From Embleya scabrispora DSM 41855 (GTDB lineage: Bacteria > Actinomycetota > Actinomycetes > Streptomycetales > Streptomycetaceae), in NCBI RefSeq assembly GCF_000372745.1, contig NZ_KB889676.1, forward strand, positions 37,572-101,571: DNA of 64,000 nt, written 5' to 3'. A model generated the notes under the pieces. The model had not been told where the DNA came from. It made no database searches and worked only from the letters and a program-made list of their open reading frames with translations. The position numbers and the translations under genes are program-made. Position 1 is the first letter of the stretch. Every line of letters starts with the position of its first letter. This document shows, one piece after another, positions 27,344 through 36,281 of this stretch.

Positions 27344-30300
27344 TCACCCGCCCGCGGACACCCCGCTCATCGGCTCCACATGCTCGGACGCGACCCGCCG
27401 GTCCTCCTGACGCAGCCGCTGACTGATCACCGTGGTGACTCCGTCACCGCGCATCGAGACGCCGTACAGCGCGTCGGCCACCTCCATCGTGCGCTTTTGG
27501 TGGGTGATCACGATCAGCTGCGAACTCTCCCGCAGCTCCGCGAAGATCCCGATCAGCCGCTGCAGATTCATGTCGTCCAGCGCCGCCTCGACCTCGTCCA
27601 TCACGTAGAACGGACTGGGCCGGGCCTTGAAGATCGCCACCAACAGGGCCACCGCGGTCAACGAGCGCTCACCGCCGGAGAGCAGCGACAGCCGCTTGAC
27701 CTTCTTGCCCGGCGGGCGGGCCTCCACCTCGATGCCGGTGGTCAGCATGTCGTCCGGATCGGTCAGGATCAGCCGACCCTCGCCGCCCGGAAACAATCGC
27801 GCGAACACGCCCACGAACTCGCGCGCGGTGTCGTGATAGGCCGCCGTGAACACCTGCTCGACCCGCTCGTCCACTTCCTTGACCACCGTCATCAGGTCCC
27901 GGCGGGTCTTCTTCAGATCCTCCAACTGCTCGGTCAGGAAGTTGTGCCGCTCCTCCAGGGCGGCGAACTCCTCCAACGCGAGCGGATTGACCTTGCCCAG
28001 TTGCACGTGCGCCTTCTCCGCCGCGCGCAGCCGCTTCTCCTGTTCGGCCCGCACGTACGGACGCGGCTGCGCCTGCGGCGAATCCGGGGCGCGCTCCTCG
28101 CCCTCGGCCGGCGGCGACGGCGGTACGAGTTGGTCTGGGCCGTACTCGGCCAGCAGGCCCTCGGCCTCGATCCCGTGCTCCTCCAGGGACTTGGCCTGCA
28201 ACTGCTCCACCCGCAGCCGCTTCTCCGCGCGCAACATCTCGTCCCGGTGCACCGAGTCGGTCAACTTCTCCAACTCGGCGGCGAAGCCGCGGGACCGGCC
28301 GCGCTCGCGGGCCAGCTCCGCCTCGTGCGCGGCCCGGGCCCGCTCCGCCGCGTCGCGTTCGACGCCGGCCCGGGCCAACGACGCCTCGACATGGCGCAGC
28401 AGCACCTCGGTGCCCGCGAGCACCGCGCCCGCGATCCGCGCCTCCACCGCCATCCGCTCCCGGCGCCGGGCCGCGCTCGCCCGCGCCTCGCGCTCGGCCC
28501 GCGCACCCCGATCCAGCGCGTCGGCCCGGCCGGCCAGCGACCGGCCCCGCTCCTCGTGCGTACGCACCGCGAGGCGGGCCTCCATCTCGGCCTGCCGCGC
28601 TGCGCTCGCGGCGCCCGCGAGCCGGTCCCGCTCGGCGGTGTCCGGGTCCTCGTCGCCCTCGGCCGCGTTGTACTCCTGCGCCGCCTCCAGCCGAGCCGCG
28701 AGCTCCTCGACCTTGAGCTCCTCCTGCGCGCGCGCCGCCTCGGCCTCGGCCACCGCCCGCGCCAACCGCTCGGCCTCGCCCGCCGCCGCCCGGGCCTGCC
28801 CGCCGAGCCGGCCCAACTGCTGCGCCGCCGCGGCGGCCTTGTGCTCCGCCTCGCGCCGCTGCGCGGTGATCCGCTCGACCGCGGCCGCCGCCTCCCGCCG
28901 GGTCGCCACCGCACCGGCCAGCGCCTCGGCCAACCGGGCACACCGCTCGGTCAACGCCGCCGCCCGCTCGGCCGCCTCGTCCACCGCCGCCTGCACCTCC
29001 AGCAGGCTCGGCGCACTCGCCGACCCGCCGTGCGCGAAGCCTTCGCCGACCAGATCACCCTCGCGGGTGACCGCGCGCACCCCGGGCAGCGTCCGGACCA
29101 GGTCGGCGGCGGCGGTGAGATCCTCCACCACCGCGACCCGATCGAGCAGCGGATACACCGCGCCGCGCAACTCCTCCGGTACGGACACCAGGCGCGCCGC
29201 GTAGACCACCCCCGCCGGCAGCCGCGGCCAATCCGCCGGCCCACCGGCCGCCGCCTCCCGCGCCGCGACCCCGCCGAGCAGCAGCGCGGCCCGGCCCGCG
29301 TCGTCCTTGCGCAGCAGCCGCAACGCGTCCACGGCCGGCTGCACACCGGTCACCGCGACCGCGTCCGAGGCCGCCCCAAGCGCCGCCGCGATCGCCTGCT
29401 CGGCGCCGTGCTCGACGGTGATCAGGGCGGCCACCGTGCCCAGCACACCGGACAGCCGGTCCCCCGCGGCGAGCAGCGCGCCGCTGCCGTCCTTGCGCCG
29501 GAGCGCCGGCTCCAGGGCCTCCTTGCGCGCGAGCACCGCCGACCGCTCCCGCTCGGCCTCCTTCTCCGCGTCGCGGGTGAGCGCCAACGTCTCCTCGGCC
29601 TCGGCCAACACCTCCCGGGCCGTGTCCAACCGGGCCTCGATCGCGGCGATCCCCCGACTGCCGTCGTCCGGTGACGCGCCCGCGTCCCGTGGCGCGCCCT
29701 CGACGCCGAGCCGGAGCTGCTCGTAATCCTCCTGCGCCGCGACCGCACGCTCCTGTGCCTGGTCCCGCGCACCGACCAGCCGACCGATCTCGGCCTCCGC
29801 CGCGGCCACCCGACTGCGCGCGGCGCCGACCCGGCCGACCAGGCGGGCCAGCCCCTCGCGACGGTCCGCCAGCGCCCGGGCGACCTCCCTGAGCCGGCGC
29901 TCCTCCTCGACCAGGGCCCGTTCCAACTCGCCGCGCCGCTCCACCGTCTCGGCCAGCTCGACCTGCGCCGATTCGAGCGCGGCGGCCAGTTCCGCCTCCT
30001 GCTCGCGGATCCGCTCGGCCTCGCGCTCCATGTCCTGCGGGTCGCGTCCGCGCCGCTCGTCGGCGGGCGCCGAGCTCGCGTGCCGGACCCGCTGTCGGGC
30101 CAGCCCCGCCGTGCCGCGCACCCGCTCGGCCTGCGCGGACAACGCGTACCAGGTCTCCTGCGCCCGGGCCAGCCGCGGCGCCATAACCCGCGCCTCGGTC
30201 TCCAGTTGTGCCTCACGCGCCTGAACCAGTGCGAGGTCGCGCTCCACGGCGGTGCGCCGCTCACGCAGCGCGGCCTCGTCCGCGACCTCCTCGGCCAGCG

Positions 30301-31018
30301 CGCTCTCGAGCCGCACCAGGTCGTCGGCGAGCAGCCGCAGCCGCGCGTCCCGCAGGTCGGCCTGGATCGCCGCGGCCCGGCGGGCCACCTGGGCCTGGCG
30401 TCCGAGCGGCTTGAGTTGCCTGCGCAGTTCGTTGGTCAGGTCCTGCACCCGAGTCAGATTGGCCTGCATCGCGTCCAGCTTGCGCAGCGCCTTCTCCTTG
30501 CGCTTGCGGTGCTTGAGGACGCCCGCGGCCTCCTCGATGAACGCACGTCGCCCCGCCGGGTCGGCCTGCAGCACCGCGTCGAGCCGGCCCTGGCCGACGA
30601 TCACGTGCATCTCCCGGCCGATGCCGGAGTCGGAGAGCAGTTCCTGGATGTCCAGCAGCCGGCAGGTGCTGCCGTTGATCTCGTACTCCGAGCCGCCGTT
30701 GCGGAACATCCGCCGGGTGATGGTGACTTCGGAGTAGTCGATGGGCAGCGCGCCGTCGGCGTTGTCGATGGTCAGGCTCACCTCGGCCCGCCCGAGCGGC
30801 GGTCGCCCGGAGGTGCCGGCGAAGATGACGTCCTCCATCTTGCCGCCGCGCAGCGTCTTGGCACCCTGCTCGCCCATCACCCACGACAGTGCGTCGACCA
30901 CGTTCGACTTGCCGGAACCGTTGGGCCCGACCACACAGGTGATCCCCGGCTCGAAGCGCAGCGTCGTCGCCGACGCGAAGGACTTGAAGCCACGCAGGGT
31001 CAGACTCTTCAGGTGCAC
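27344..31018 (-). CDS. smc: Chromosome segregation ATPase Smc
   Basis: A 1224-residue SMC protein that organises and segregates chromosomes as a ScpA/ScpB-associated dimer. The N-terminal head has the Walker A GPNGSGKSN at about residue 32 and the LSDSGIGREMHVIVGQGRLD region. Two long Arg/Glu/Ala-rich coiled coils flank a hinge around residues 500-680 (for example GVLGTVAALITVEHGAEQA). The C-terminal head has the signature LSLLSGGERSLTA near 1112 and Walker B FYVMDEVEAALDD near 1139. Length is typical. It is transcribed alone; the region upstream (31019-31377) has no gene. Confidence 0.98.
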   Translation of the reverse strand: MHLKSLTLRGFKSFASATTLRFEPGITCVVGPNGSGKSNVVDALSWVMGEQGAKTLRGGKMEDVIFAGTSGRPPLGRAEVSLTIDNADGALPIDYSEVTITRRMFRNGGSEYEINGSTCRLLDIQELLSDSGIGREMHVIVGQGRLDAVLQADPAGRRAFIEEAAGVLKHRKRKEKALRKLDAMQANLTRVQDLTNELRRQLKPLGRQAQVARRAAAIQADLRDARLRLLADDLVRLESALAEEVADEAALRERRTAVERDLALVQAREAQLETEARVMAPRLARAQETWYALSAQAERVRGTAGLARQRVRHASSAPADERRGRDPQDMEREAERIREQEAELAAALESAQVELAETVERRGELERALVEEERRLREVARALADRREGLARLVGRVGAARSRVAAAEAEIGRLVGARDQAQERAVAAQEDYEQLRLGVEGAPRDAGASPDDGSRGIAAIEARLDTAREVLAEAEETLALTRDAEKEAERERSAVLARKEALEPALRRKDGSGALLAAGDRLSGVLGTVAALITVEHGAEQAIAAALGAASDAVAVTGVQPAVDALRLLRKDDAGRAALLLGGVAAREAAAGGPADWPRLPAGVVYAARLVSVPEELRGAVYPLLDRVAVVEDLTAAADLVRTLPGVRAVTREGDLVGEGFAHGGSASAPSLLEVQAAVDEAAERAAALTERCARLAEALAGAVATRREAAAAVERITAQRREAEHKAAAAAQQLGRLGGQARAAAGEAERLARAVAEAEAARAQEELKVEELAARLEAAQEYNAAEGDEDPDTAERDRLAGAASAARQAEMEARLAVRTHEERGRSLAGRADALDRGARAEREARASAARRRERMAVEARIAGAVLAGTEVLLRHVEASLARAGVERDAAERARAAHEAELARERGRSRGFAAELEKLTDSVHRDEMLRAEKRLRVEQLQAKSLEEHGIEAEGLLAEYGPDQLVPPSPPAEGEERAPDSPQAQPRPYVRAEQEKRLRAAEKAHVQLGKVNPLALEEFAALEERHNFLTEQLEDLKKTRRDLMTVVKEVDERVEQVFTAAYHDTAREFVGVFARLFPGGEGRLILTDPDDMLTTGIEVEARPPGKKVKRLSLLSGGERSLTAVALLVAIFKARPSPFYVMDEVEAALDDMNLQRLIGIFAELRESSQLIVITHQKRTMEVADALYGVSMRGDGVTTVISQRLRQEDRRVASEHVEPMSGVSAGG

Positions 31019-31234
31019 GCGACGAAAGAGTAGTCGGCACGACCCGGACCATTCGCCCGCTCGGTCCGATCGCGGGCGTGTCGAGCGCCCCGGATGGGGG
31101 TATCAACAGCTGGAAGCGAGCGGGTGGGCACAAGGGGGCAGGGCGGGACGGGCAACGGGAAATCGAGGTACCGGGCGCGCTTCGGCGCGCGTCGCAGGGG
31201 TCGCGCGGGGATCGGGACCCGGGGTTGAACGACA

Positions 31235-31291
31235 AGGGCCACGGAGCAGCGGGCCCACGGAGCGCGGGCCACGGAACAGGGCCACGGAACA
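31235..31291. repeat. Four imperfect GGGCCACGGA(G/A)C repeats upstream of smc
   Basis: Copies begin near 31236, 31251, 31267 and 31280. They lie in a 360-base stretch (31019-31377) without a supported gene. A 103-codon open frame there is low in complexity and has no ribosome site. Confidence 0.4.
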
Positions 31292-31377
31292 AGAGTCACC
31301 GACAGGTAACGGCTTGGGTCACCAGCAGGCAACTCGGGTCGACGGCCGCGACACGGCCGCGGGCCCGGAAACGACAA

Positions 31378-31399
31378 AGGGACGCCTGAAGGCGTCCCT
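31378..31399 (-). terminator. Terminator of the small coiled-coil gene
   Basis: Arms 31378-31386 and 31391-31399 are exact complements (9 bp, TGAA loop). On the minus strand they are followed by a U-containing tail. It is 20 bases past the stop. Confidence 0.7.
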
Positions 31400-31418
31400 G
31401 GTTATCGCTTACGCGGAC

Positions 31419-31625
31419 CTACGCTCGCGAAAGTGCAGGTTCCGCCGCGGAGACGTCGAAGCCGGCAAGCAGCTCGTCCGAAGCGGCGGCGTTGAGCGCG
31501 TCGTTACGCTCCTGGGCACGGACAAGTTCCGTTTCCAGGTCACGAACACGCTGCTGGAGCCGTCGATTCTCGGCGAGCAGTCGGGGATCGGGGCCACCGA
31601 CATAACCGAGAAGCGCCTTCGCCAT
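31419..31625 (-). CDS. Small conserved coiled-coil protein (68 residues), function unknown
   Basis: ATG 31623-31625 follows a good GGAGG site; the longer frame adds five residues that overlap it. The sequence begins MAKALLGYVGGPDPRLLAEN and then forms a short heptad coiled coil (RLQQRVRDLETELVRAQ) with an Ala-rich acidic tail. I recall close relatives in most streptomycete genomes at this position, but no function. It is monocistronic, with its own terminator and a candidate promoter at 31754-31782. Confidence 0.75.
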   Translation of the reverse strand: MAKALLGYVGGPDPRLLAENRRLQQRVRDLETELVRAQERNDALNAAASDELLAGFDVSAAEPALSRA

Positions 31626-31753
31626 GAGAGGGTCCTCCACGCTGAAAATGAATGACCACGCAGATTCGCGGGTCTAAATGTGGCACCCGGCCGCAAGGCT
31701 CCTGATAGGGTGCGCGGGCTTCCAGCGTCGCACCAAAATCGCAGGAGGTCAAT

Positions 31754-31782
31754 ATCATAACGGCACGATAACGAGACCTTCA
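31754..31782 (-). promoter_or_regulatory. Candidate promoter of the small coiled-coil gene
   Basis: On the minus strand TGAAGG and TATGAT are separated by 17 bases. The -10 matches five of six consensus bases; the -35 is weak. Confidence 0.35.
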
Positions 31783-31977
31783 CCCGATCAAACGCGGTTC
31801 GACCGCGGACTGGGGTGACGGCTGTCGTGCTGGGTGTACGAGATCATCTTTCGACCTCCCCAGTCAAGAAGATTCCGGTTGTCCGCCAACTCCGGACGGC
31901 CGTGCCCTAGAGTCACTCCGGCACCACACCCGTTCGGGTGAACTGATATCCCCTGCCGGAAGGTGACCCAACCCTCC

Positions 31978-32799
31978 ATGGCTCGGCACAGTCGTACCTC
32001 GGCCCCGGCCCATCCGCGTCGACGACGCGCGAAGTCGCACCGCCGACGCATCACTCCCCTGCTCGCCCTGTTGGCCCTGCTCGCGGTGGGCGGCACGGTG
32101 GCCGGCCTGGTCGTCTCGGACCGCGCCGGCGAGTCCTCCGCCAACCGGGTCGCGGGCGCCGACGGACCGCTGCCCGGGCACGCCCTCGACGGCTCCGCCG
32201 CGCCCGGCGGCGCCGGGGGCGACCGCACCGGCGACGAGGCGTCCCGAAGCCTGCTCCCGGGCGCGGCGACCACCGGCCGGACCCCGCTGCCCACGGCGAG
32301 CGCCGCACCCACGGCGAGCACGCCGCCCGACGCGCCGACCACGAGCGCGGCCGCCACCCCGACCAGGAGCGCGACGCCGAGCAAACCCGCCGGCACCCCG
32401 ACCACGAGCGCGGCGAACCCGCCGAGCGGCCCCGAGGACAAGGTGCTCGCGGTGGTCAACGAGGAGCGCGCGAGCGCGGGCTGCGGTCCGGTCAAGAGCG
32501 ACGCCAAGCTGGTCGCGCTGGCCCGCGCGCACAGCGCGGACATGGCCGACCGCGACTACTTCGACCACAACACGCCCGAGGGCCTGACCCCGTGGGACCG
32601 CGCCGAGAAGGCCGGTGTGAGCTATCTGGGCGCGGAGAACATAGCGCGCGGCCAAAAGACCGCCGACGCGGTGATGCGCGCCTGGATGAACAGCCCCGGC
32701 CACCGCCGCAACATCCTCGACTGCGGCCTGACCAAGCTCGGCGTCGGCATCCGGGAGGGCGCCAACGGCCCCTGGTGGACCCAGGAGTTCGGCCGCTGA
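31978..32799 (+). CDS. Secreted or membrane-anchored CAP-domain (SCP/PR1, YkwD-like) protein
   Basis: A protein of about 273 residues. ATG 31978 is preferred over GTG 31963, since GGAAG directly abuts the GTG. An Arg/His-rich N-terminus is followed by the helix ITPLLALLALLAVGGTVAGLV, which may be a signal anchor. A Ser/Thr/Pro/Ala-rich linker spans residues about 60-150. The C-terminal CAP domain shows VLAVVNEERASAGCGPVK, ALARAHSADMADRDYFDHN, AENIARG, WMNSPGHRRNIL and WWTQEFG. The domain's molecular role in bacteria is not settled. It is divergent from the 31419 gene. Confidence 0.88.
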   Translation: MARHSRTSAPAHPRRRRAKSHRRRITPLLALLALLAVGGTVAGLVVSDRAGESSANRVAGADGPLPGHALDGSAAPGGAGGDRTGDEASRSLLPGAATTGRTPLPTASAAPTASTPPDAPTTSAAATPTRSATPSKPAGTPTTSAANPPSGPEDKVLAVVNEERASAGCGPVKSDAKLVALARAHSADMADRDYFDHNTPEGLTPWDRAEKAGVSYLGAENIARGQKTADAVMRAWMNSPGHRRNILDCGLTKLGVGIREGANGPWWTQEFGR

Positions 32800-32854
32800 C
32801 CCGGCGACTCGGCGGGGCCGATCCACGGCATGTGGTTTCGCGCCCCGCCGGGTC

Positions 32855-32879
32855 CGCGACGCGGGCTTCGAGCGTCGCG
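32855..32879. terminator. 8-bp hairpin between convergent genes
   Basis: Arms 32855-32862 and 32872-32879 pair exactly with a 9-base loop next to the 32881 stop. It is short, so only a weak candidate. Confidence 0.4.
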
Positions 32880-32880
32880 C

Positions 32881-33483
32881 TCAGCGCGGCCCCACGCCGA
32901 GTCGATCCGCCAGCAGACCGAACACGTACAGCCCGGATTCGCCCTGGTTGCGGGCGAGCACGAGGTCGACCGCCTCCGCCGCCGCCGCGCGGCCCGCCGT
33001 CCGTGCCCAGCGCACCGCCGCGTTGACCACCTTCGGCCGGGCCCGGTCCAGCACCTCGCCCACCTCGTCGCGCAGTTGGGCGTAGCGCTCCGGCCGACGC
33101 AACTCGCCGCTCGCGTCGAAGACGTCCGCACCGGTGCGCGCCGCCTCCAGTTCCAGCCGGCCCATCGCCAGGTGCGCCGCCGCCTCGCCGGGATTGAGCC
33201 ATGCCTCCCAGGCGCCCGCCTCGCTCACCCCCTGGACGTGCGCCACGTGCGTCTCGAAGACCCAGCACACCAGCACCGGCGAGTCCGCCTTCGCCGCCAG
33301 CGCCTCCAGCCACGGCCGCTCGAAGGCGTACGGGTCGTCCTCGTGCCGCACGTGCGTCGTGGTCCAGCCGTCCGGCGACTCCCACATCGTCCGGGCCGGG
33401 TGCGCCGCCGTGTCCACATGCGGCGCGAATTCGGACAACGGCCGCGCCCCGCGCACGACGACGATGTCCCCGTTGAATCCCAT
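32881..33483 (-). CDS. Conserved hypothetical protein (200 residues) downstream of fpg
   Basis: The ATG is at 33481-33483 with CAGGGAG upstream. The sequence opens MGFNGDIVVVRGARPLSEF, carries THVRHEDDPYAFERPWLEAL and DSPVLVCWVFETHVAHVQG in the middle, and an Ala/Glu-rich helical C-terminus. There is no signal peptide or membrane helix. I do not recognise a named family; streptomycetes have many related small cytoplasmic proteins. It follows fpg by 26 bases on the same strand and is likely cotranscribed with it. Confidence 0.7.
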   Translation of the reverse strand: MGFNGDIVVVRGARPLSEFAPHVDTAAHPARTMWESPDGWTTTHVRHEDDPYAFERPWLEALAAKADSPVLVCWVFETHVAHVQGVSEAGAWEAWLNPGEAAAHLAMGRLELEAARTGADVFDASGELRRPERYAQLRDEVGEVLDRARPKVVNAAVRWARTAGRAAAAEAVDLVLARNQGESGLYVFGLLADRLGVGPR

Positions 33484-33509
33484 GACACGCGCTCCCTGGA
33501 TTCCGCTGC

Positions 33510-34388
33510 CTACGCCCCGACCGTCGCCCTGCGTGGCGCCCGCTGACAGGTCGGACAGAAATAGCTGCTGCGATTCATGAACGAGATCCGCCGGATCGGC
33601 GTCGCACACCGGTTGCATGGCTCGCCCTCGCGGCCATAGGCGTCCAGGCCGCGGGAGAAGTAGCCGCTCTCGCCGTTCACGTTGACGTACAGGCTGTCGA
33701 AGGAGGTGCCGCCCGCGGCCAGTGCGTCGGTCATCACGTCCCGCGCGGACGCGAGCACCAGCGTGGTCTGCGCGAGCGTGAGCTTTCCGGTCGGCCGGGC
33801 GCCGTGCAGCCGGGAGCGCCACAGTGCCTCGTCGGCGTAGATGTTGCCGATCCCGCTGACCAAAGACTGGTCCAGAAGCGCCCGTTTGAGTTCGGTGTTG
33901 CGCCGGCGCAGCGCCGCGTGGAAGAGCGCGTCGTCGAACAGGGGGTCCAACGGGTCGCGTGCGATGTGCGCCATCGAGGGCGGCAGTTCGGCGCCGCCGC
34001 GCTCGACCGCGAGCCCGCCGAACGTGCGCTGGTCGACGAAGCGCAGTTCGAGCCCGCCGTCGGTGAAGGTGAACCGCACGTGCAGGTGCTTCTCGCGGGG
34101 CGCCTCGGGCGGCTGCACCAGGAGTTGGCCGCTCATGCCCAGGTGCGCGAGCAGCGCGTCCTCGGGAGCCGTCGCGCCGGGCGCCACCAGCGGCAGCCAC
34201 AGATACTTCCCGCGTCGGCGGGCGGCGTACACCCGCGCACCCGCGAGCGCGTCGGCGAAGTCCACCAGGCCCGCCACGTGGCGCCGCACCGCGCGCTCGT
34301 GGGTGACCTCGACGTGCGCGATGGTGCGACCCACCACCCACTTCTCCAGTCCGCGACGGACGACCTCGACCTCGGGCAGTTCGGGCAC
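33510..34388 (-). CDS. mutM: Formamidopyrimidine-DNA glycosylase Fpg/MutM
   Basis: A 292-residue base-excision enzyme that removes 8-oxoguanine and nicks DNA. GTG 34386-34388 is the start because the mature protein must begin with the catalytic proline ([14 protein letters not shown]). Other motifs are [11 protein letters not shown], the DPLDPLFDD region, [18 protein letters not shown] and the C-terminal zinc finger [20 protein letters not shown] followed by CPTC. It is downstream of rnc in the usual streptomycete order. A 17-bp inverted repeat lies between them. Confidence 0.97.
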   Translation of the reverse strand: MPELPEVEVVRRGLEKWVVGRTIAHVEVTHERAVRRHVAGLVDFADALAGARVYAARRRGKYLWLPLVAPGATAPEDALLAHLGMSGQLLVQPPEAPREKHLHVRFTFTDGGLELRFVDQRTFGGLAVERGGAELPPSMAHIARDPLDPLFDDALFHAALRRRNTELKRALLDQSLVSGIGNIYADEALWRSRLHGARPTGKLTLAQTTLVLASARDVMTDALAAGGTSFDSLYVNVNGESGYFSRGLDAYGREGEPCNRCATPIRRISFMNRSSYFCPTCQRAPRRATVGA

Positions 34389-34490
34389 CTTGCACTCCCC
34401 CTGGGGACGGCACAACCGGAGACGACACGACGGGAGACGACACGACCGGCGACACCTCGCGCGGCGGGGCCTGCGCGCCGGGAATGCGAA

Positions 34491-34569
34491 AATGCCTGCC
34501 GGTAGGTGAGATCGTGCCGGGCGACCGTGAGGTCGGTGACCGGTTCGAACTTACCTATCGGCAGGCATT
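34491..34569. repeat. 17-bp inverted repeat with structured loop between rnc and fpg
   Basis: Arms 34491-34507 and 34553-34569 match at 16 of 17 positions, with one G:U-compatible difference. They enclose 45 bases that contain a smaller CGACC/GGTCG stem and a TTCGAA segment. The element starts 11 bases past the rnc stop, in the leader of fpg. It could be a terminator, a processing site or a repeat element. Confidence 0.75.
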
Positions 34570-34579
34570 GGCTCGGAGA

Positions 34580-35308
34580 CTACGCGGTGGCCGGCGGCGT
34601 GCCGGAACCGTCTCCGTACTTGGCGCGGATCGAGTGCCAAGCGCTTTCGGCGGCCTGCTGCTCCGCCTCCTTCTTGCTCCGCCCGACACCGGTGCCGTAA
34701 TCGACACCCGCGACCCGGGCGAGCGCGGTGAAGGTCTTCTCGTGATCGGGACCGGTCTCGGAGACCACGTACTCGGGGACTCCGATACCCGCCGCGGCGG
34801 TCTGCTCCTGGAGACTGGTCTTCCAGTCCAGGCCCGCGCCGAGATTCGCCGACTGCTCGATCAGCGGATCGAACAACCGGTGGATCAGCTCCGTCGCCGC
34901 GTCGAGACCCTGGTCCAGGTACACCGCACCGAGGATGGCTTCGAGTGTGTCCGCGAGGATCGAGGACTTGTCTCGCCCACCCGTGCCCACTTCACCTCGG
35001 CCGAGCCGGATGAAGGCGCCCAGGTCCAGTCGCCGACTGACGCCCGCGAGGGCGCGCGAGTTGACGACGGCGGCCCGCAGTTTCGCGAGCTGACCCTCGG
35101 GCAGGTCGGGGTGCCTGCGGTACAGCGTGTCGGTGACGACGAGACCGAGCACCGAGTCGCCCAGGAATTCCAGGCGCTCGTTGGTCGGGAGCCCGCCGTG
35201 CTCGTACGCGTACGAGCGATGGGTGAGGGCGCGTTCCAGAAGGGCGGCGTCGAGCGACCAGCCCAGCCGCCCTTCCAGATCCGCGTATTGCGCGAGTGAT
35301 TCCGTCAC
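34580..35308 (-). CDS. rnc: Ribonuclease III
   Basis: A 242-residue double-strand RNA endonuclease; its S. coelicolor ortholog (AbsB) globally controls antibiotic genes. GTG 35306-35308 is preferred, with GGTGG upstream between it and the rpmF stop; an earlier GTG (35320) is possible. The catalytic domain has [25 protein letters not shown] and [15 protein letters not shown]. The C-terminal dsRNA-binding domain has [20 protein letters not shown] and [16 protein letters not shown]. It is in an operon with the DUF177 gene and rpmF. Confidence 0.97.
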   Translation of the reverse strand: MTESLAQYADLEGRLGWSLDAALLERALTHRSYAYEHGGLPTNERLEFLGDSVLGLVVTDTLYRRHPDLPEGQLAKLRAAVVNSRALAGVSRRLDLGAFIRLGRGEVGTGGRDKSSILADTLEAILGAVYLDQGLDAATELIHRLFDPLIEQSANLGAGLDWKTSLQEQTAAAGIGVPEYVVSETGPDHEKTFTALARVAGVDYGTGVGRSKKEAEQQAAESAWHSIRAKYGDGSGTPPATA

Positions 35309-35328
35309 CGGAACGACCACCGGCCTGA

Positions 35329-35502
35329 TCAGACGTCGAGGACCTGGCGGCGGTTGTAGGTGCCGCAGCTCGGGCACGCGATGTGCGACAGCTTCGGCTC
35401 ACGGCAGCGCTCGCAGGTCACCAGGTTGGCGGCAGTGGCCTTCCACTGGCTCCGGCGGTGCCGGGTGTTGCTGCGCGACATCTTCCGCTTCGGAACAGCC
35501 AC
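35329..35502 (-). CDS. rpmF: 50S ribosomal protein L32
   Basis: A 57-residue protein starting at GTG 35500-35502: [18 protein letters not shown]. The zinc-ribbon cysteines CERC and CPSC are kept, so this is the zinc-binding form. Translation stops 20 bases before the rnc start. It is two bases downstream of the DUF177 gene, the widespread bacterial pairing. Confidence 0.97.
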   Translation of the reverse strand: MAVPKRKMSRSNTRHRRSQWKATAANLVTCERCREPKLSHIACPSCGTYNRRQVLDV

Positions 35503-35504
35503 GG

Positions 35505-36080
35505 CTACTTCTCCTGGTTCTCGTCGGCGCTGGACGCGCCGTCAACGTCGGCTTCGGCGGAAGGTCCGTCGAAGATGTTGGTCAACTTCGCCCACCGGGG
35601 GTCGGCGAGCTCGTGACTGTGGTCGGGGTCCTCCGCGAGCAGTGCTCCGCATTCGGAGCACAGACCCGGGCAGTCCTCCCGGCACAGCGGCGAGAGCGGC
35701 AGTGCGAGCACCGTCGCGTCCCGCAGCACCGGCTCCAGGTCGAACAAGTCGTCCTCGAGCCGGAAGGCGTCCTCGTCGGCGTCCGCGTCCGGGTAGACGT
35801 ACAGCTCCTGGAAACGCACCGTGAGCTCACGCTCGAGCGGTTCCAGGCACCGGACGCACTCACCGGTCAGCGGCACCTGCGCGATGCCGGTGACCAGCAC
35901 ACCCTCCATGACCGCTTCCAGCCGGACTCCCAGCTGGATGGGGGCACCTTCGGGAGCGCCGATCACATCTGCCACGCCCATGTCCACCGGGGCCGGCACG
36001 GAGCGGGACACCTTCAGCATGGATCCAGGCCGACGTCCCAGCTCGCGTGTGTCGACGACGAGTGGTTTGCGGTGATCCAA
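35505..36080 (-). CDS. DUF177 (YceD-like) protein upstream of rpmF
   Basis: A 191-residue protein. An in-frame TAG lies 18 bases above TTG 36078-36080, so the start is this TTG or a nearby CTG; GTAGGA precedes it. Motifs are [26 protein letters not shown] with two cysteines, and the C-terminal pair CREDCPGLC and CSECG, followed by DPRWAKL. The family is thought to act in 23S rRNA/50S maturation and is nearly always linked to rpmF. It is the first gene of the operon with rpmF, rnc and fpg. Confidence 0.9.
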   Translation of the reverse strand: MDHRKPLVVDTRELGRRPGSMLKVSRSVPAPVDMGVADVIGAPEGAPIQLGVRLEAVMEGVLVTGIAQVPLTGECVRCLEPLERELTVRFQELYVYPDADADEDAFRLEDDLFDLEPVLRDATVLALPLSPLCREDCPGLCSECGALLAEDPDHSHELADPRWAKLTNIFDGPSAEADVDGASSADENQEK

Positions 36081-36201
36081 GCGGTCCAGGATGTCCTACC
36101 TCATGCAGTGCCACCCCTCGGGTCGCGAGGGGCTCGAATGGTCAGGGTGCCGACCCTCGGGGCACGCGGAAAGCACGCCTCGGGCAGGGTCGGTCCGTAA
36201 G

Positions 36202-36230
36202 AGTATCGCAGCCCGCGCGCCAGGCCCCAA
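36202..36230 (-). promoter_or_regulatory. Candidate promoter of the DUF177-rpmF-rnc-mutM operon
   Basis: On the minus strand TTGGGG and GATACT are 17 bases apart, in the 201-base gap before the DUF177 gene. The -35 overlaps a small GGCCCC-AAAC-GGGGCC hairpin at 36223-36238. Confidence 0.4.
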
Positions 36231-36281
36231 ACGGGGCCATTCGAGCGGGACACCCCACGCCCGCCGACGGGCGCGCGGGGC

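Noticed and set aside
31078..31389. 103-codon plus-strand frame upstream of smc
   Set aside because: Low-complexity Gly/Arg content, overlaps a terminator and repeats, no ribosome site.
34508..34569. tRNA-like segment with GGTTCGAAC after rnc
   Set aside because: The T-arm and acceptor do not form a cloverleaf; the sequence is better explained as part of the inverted repeat.
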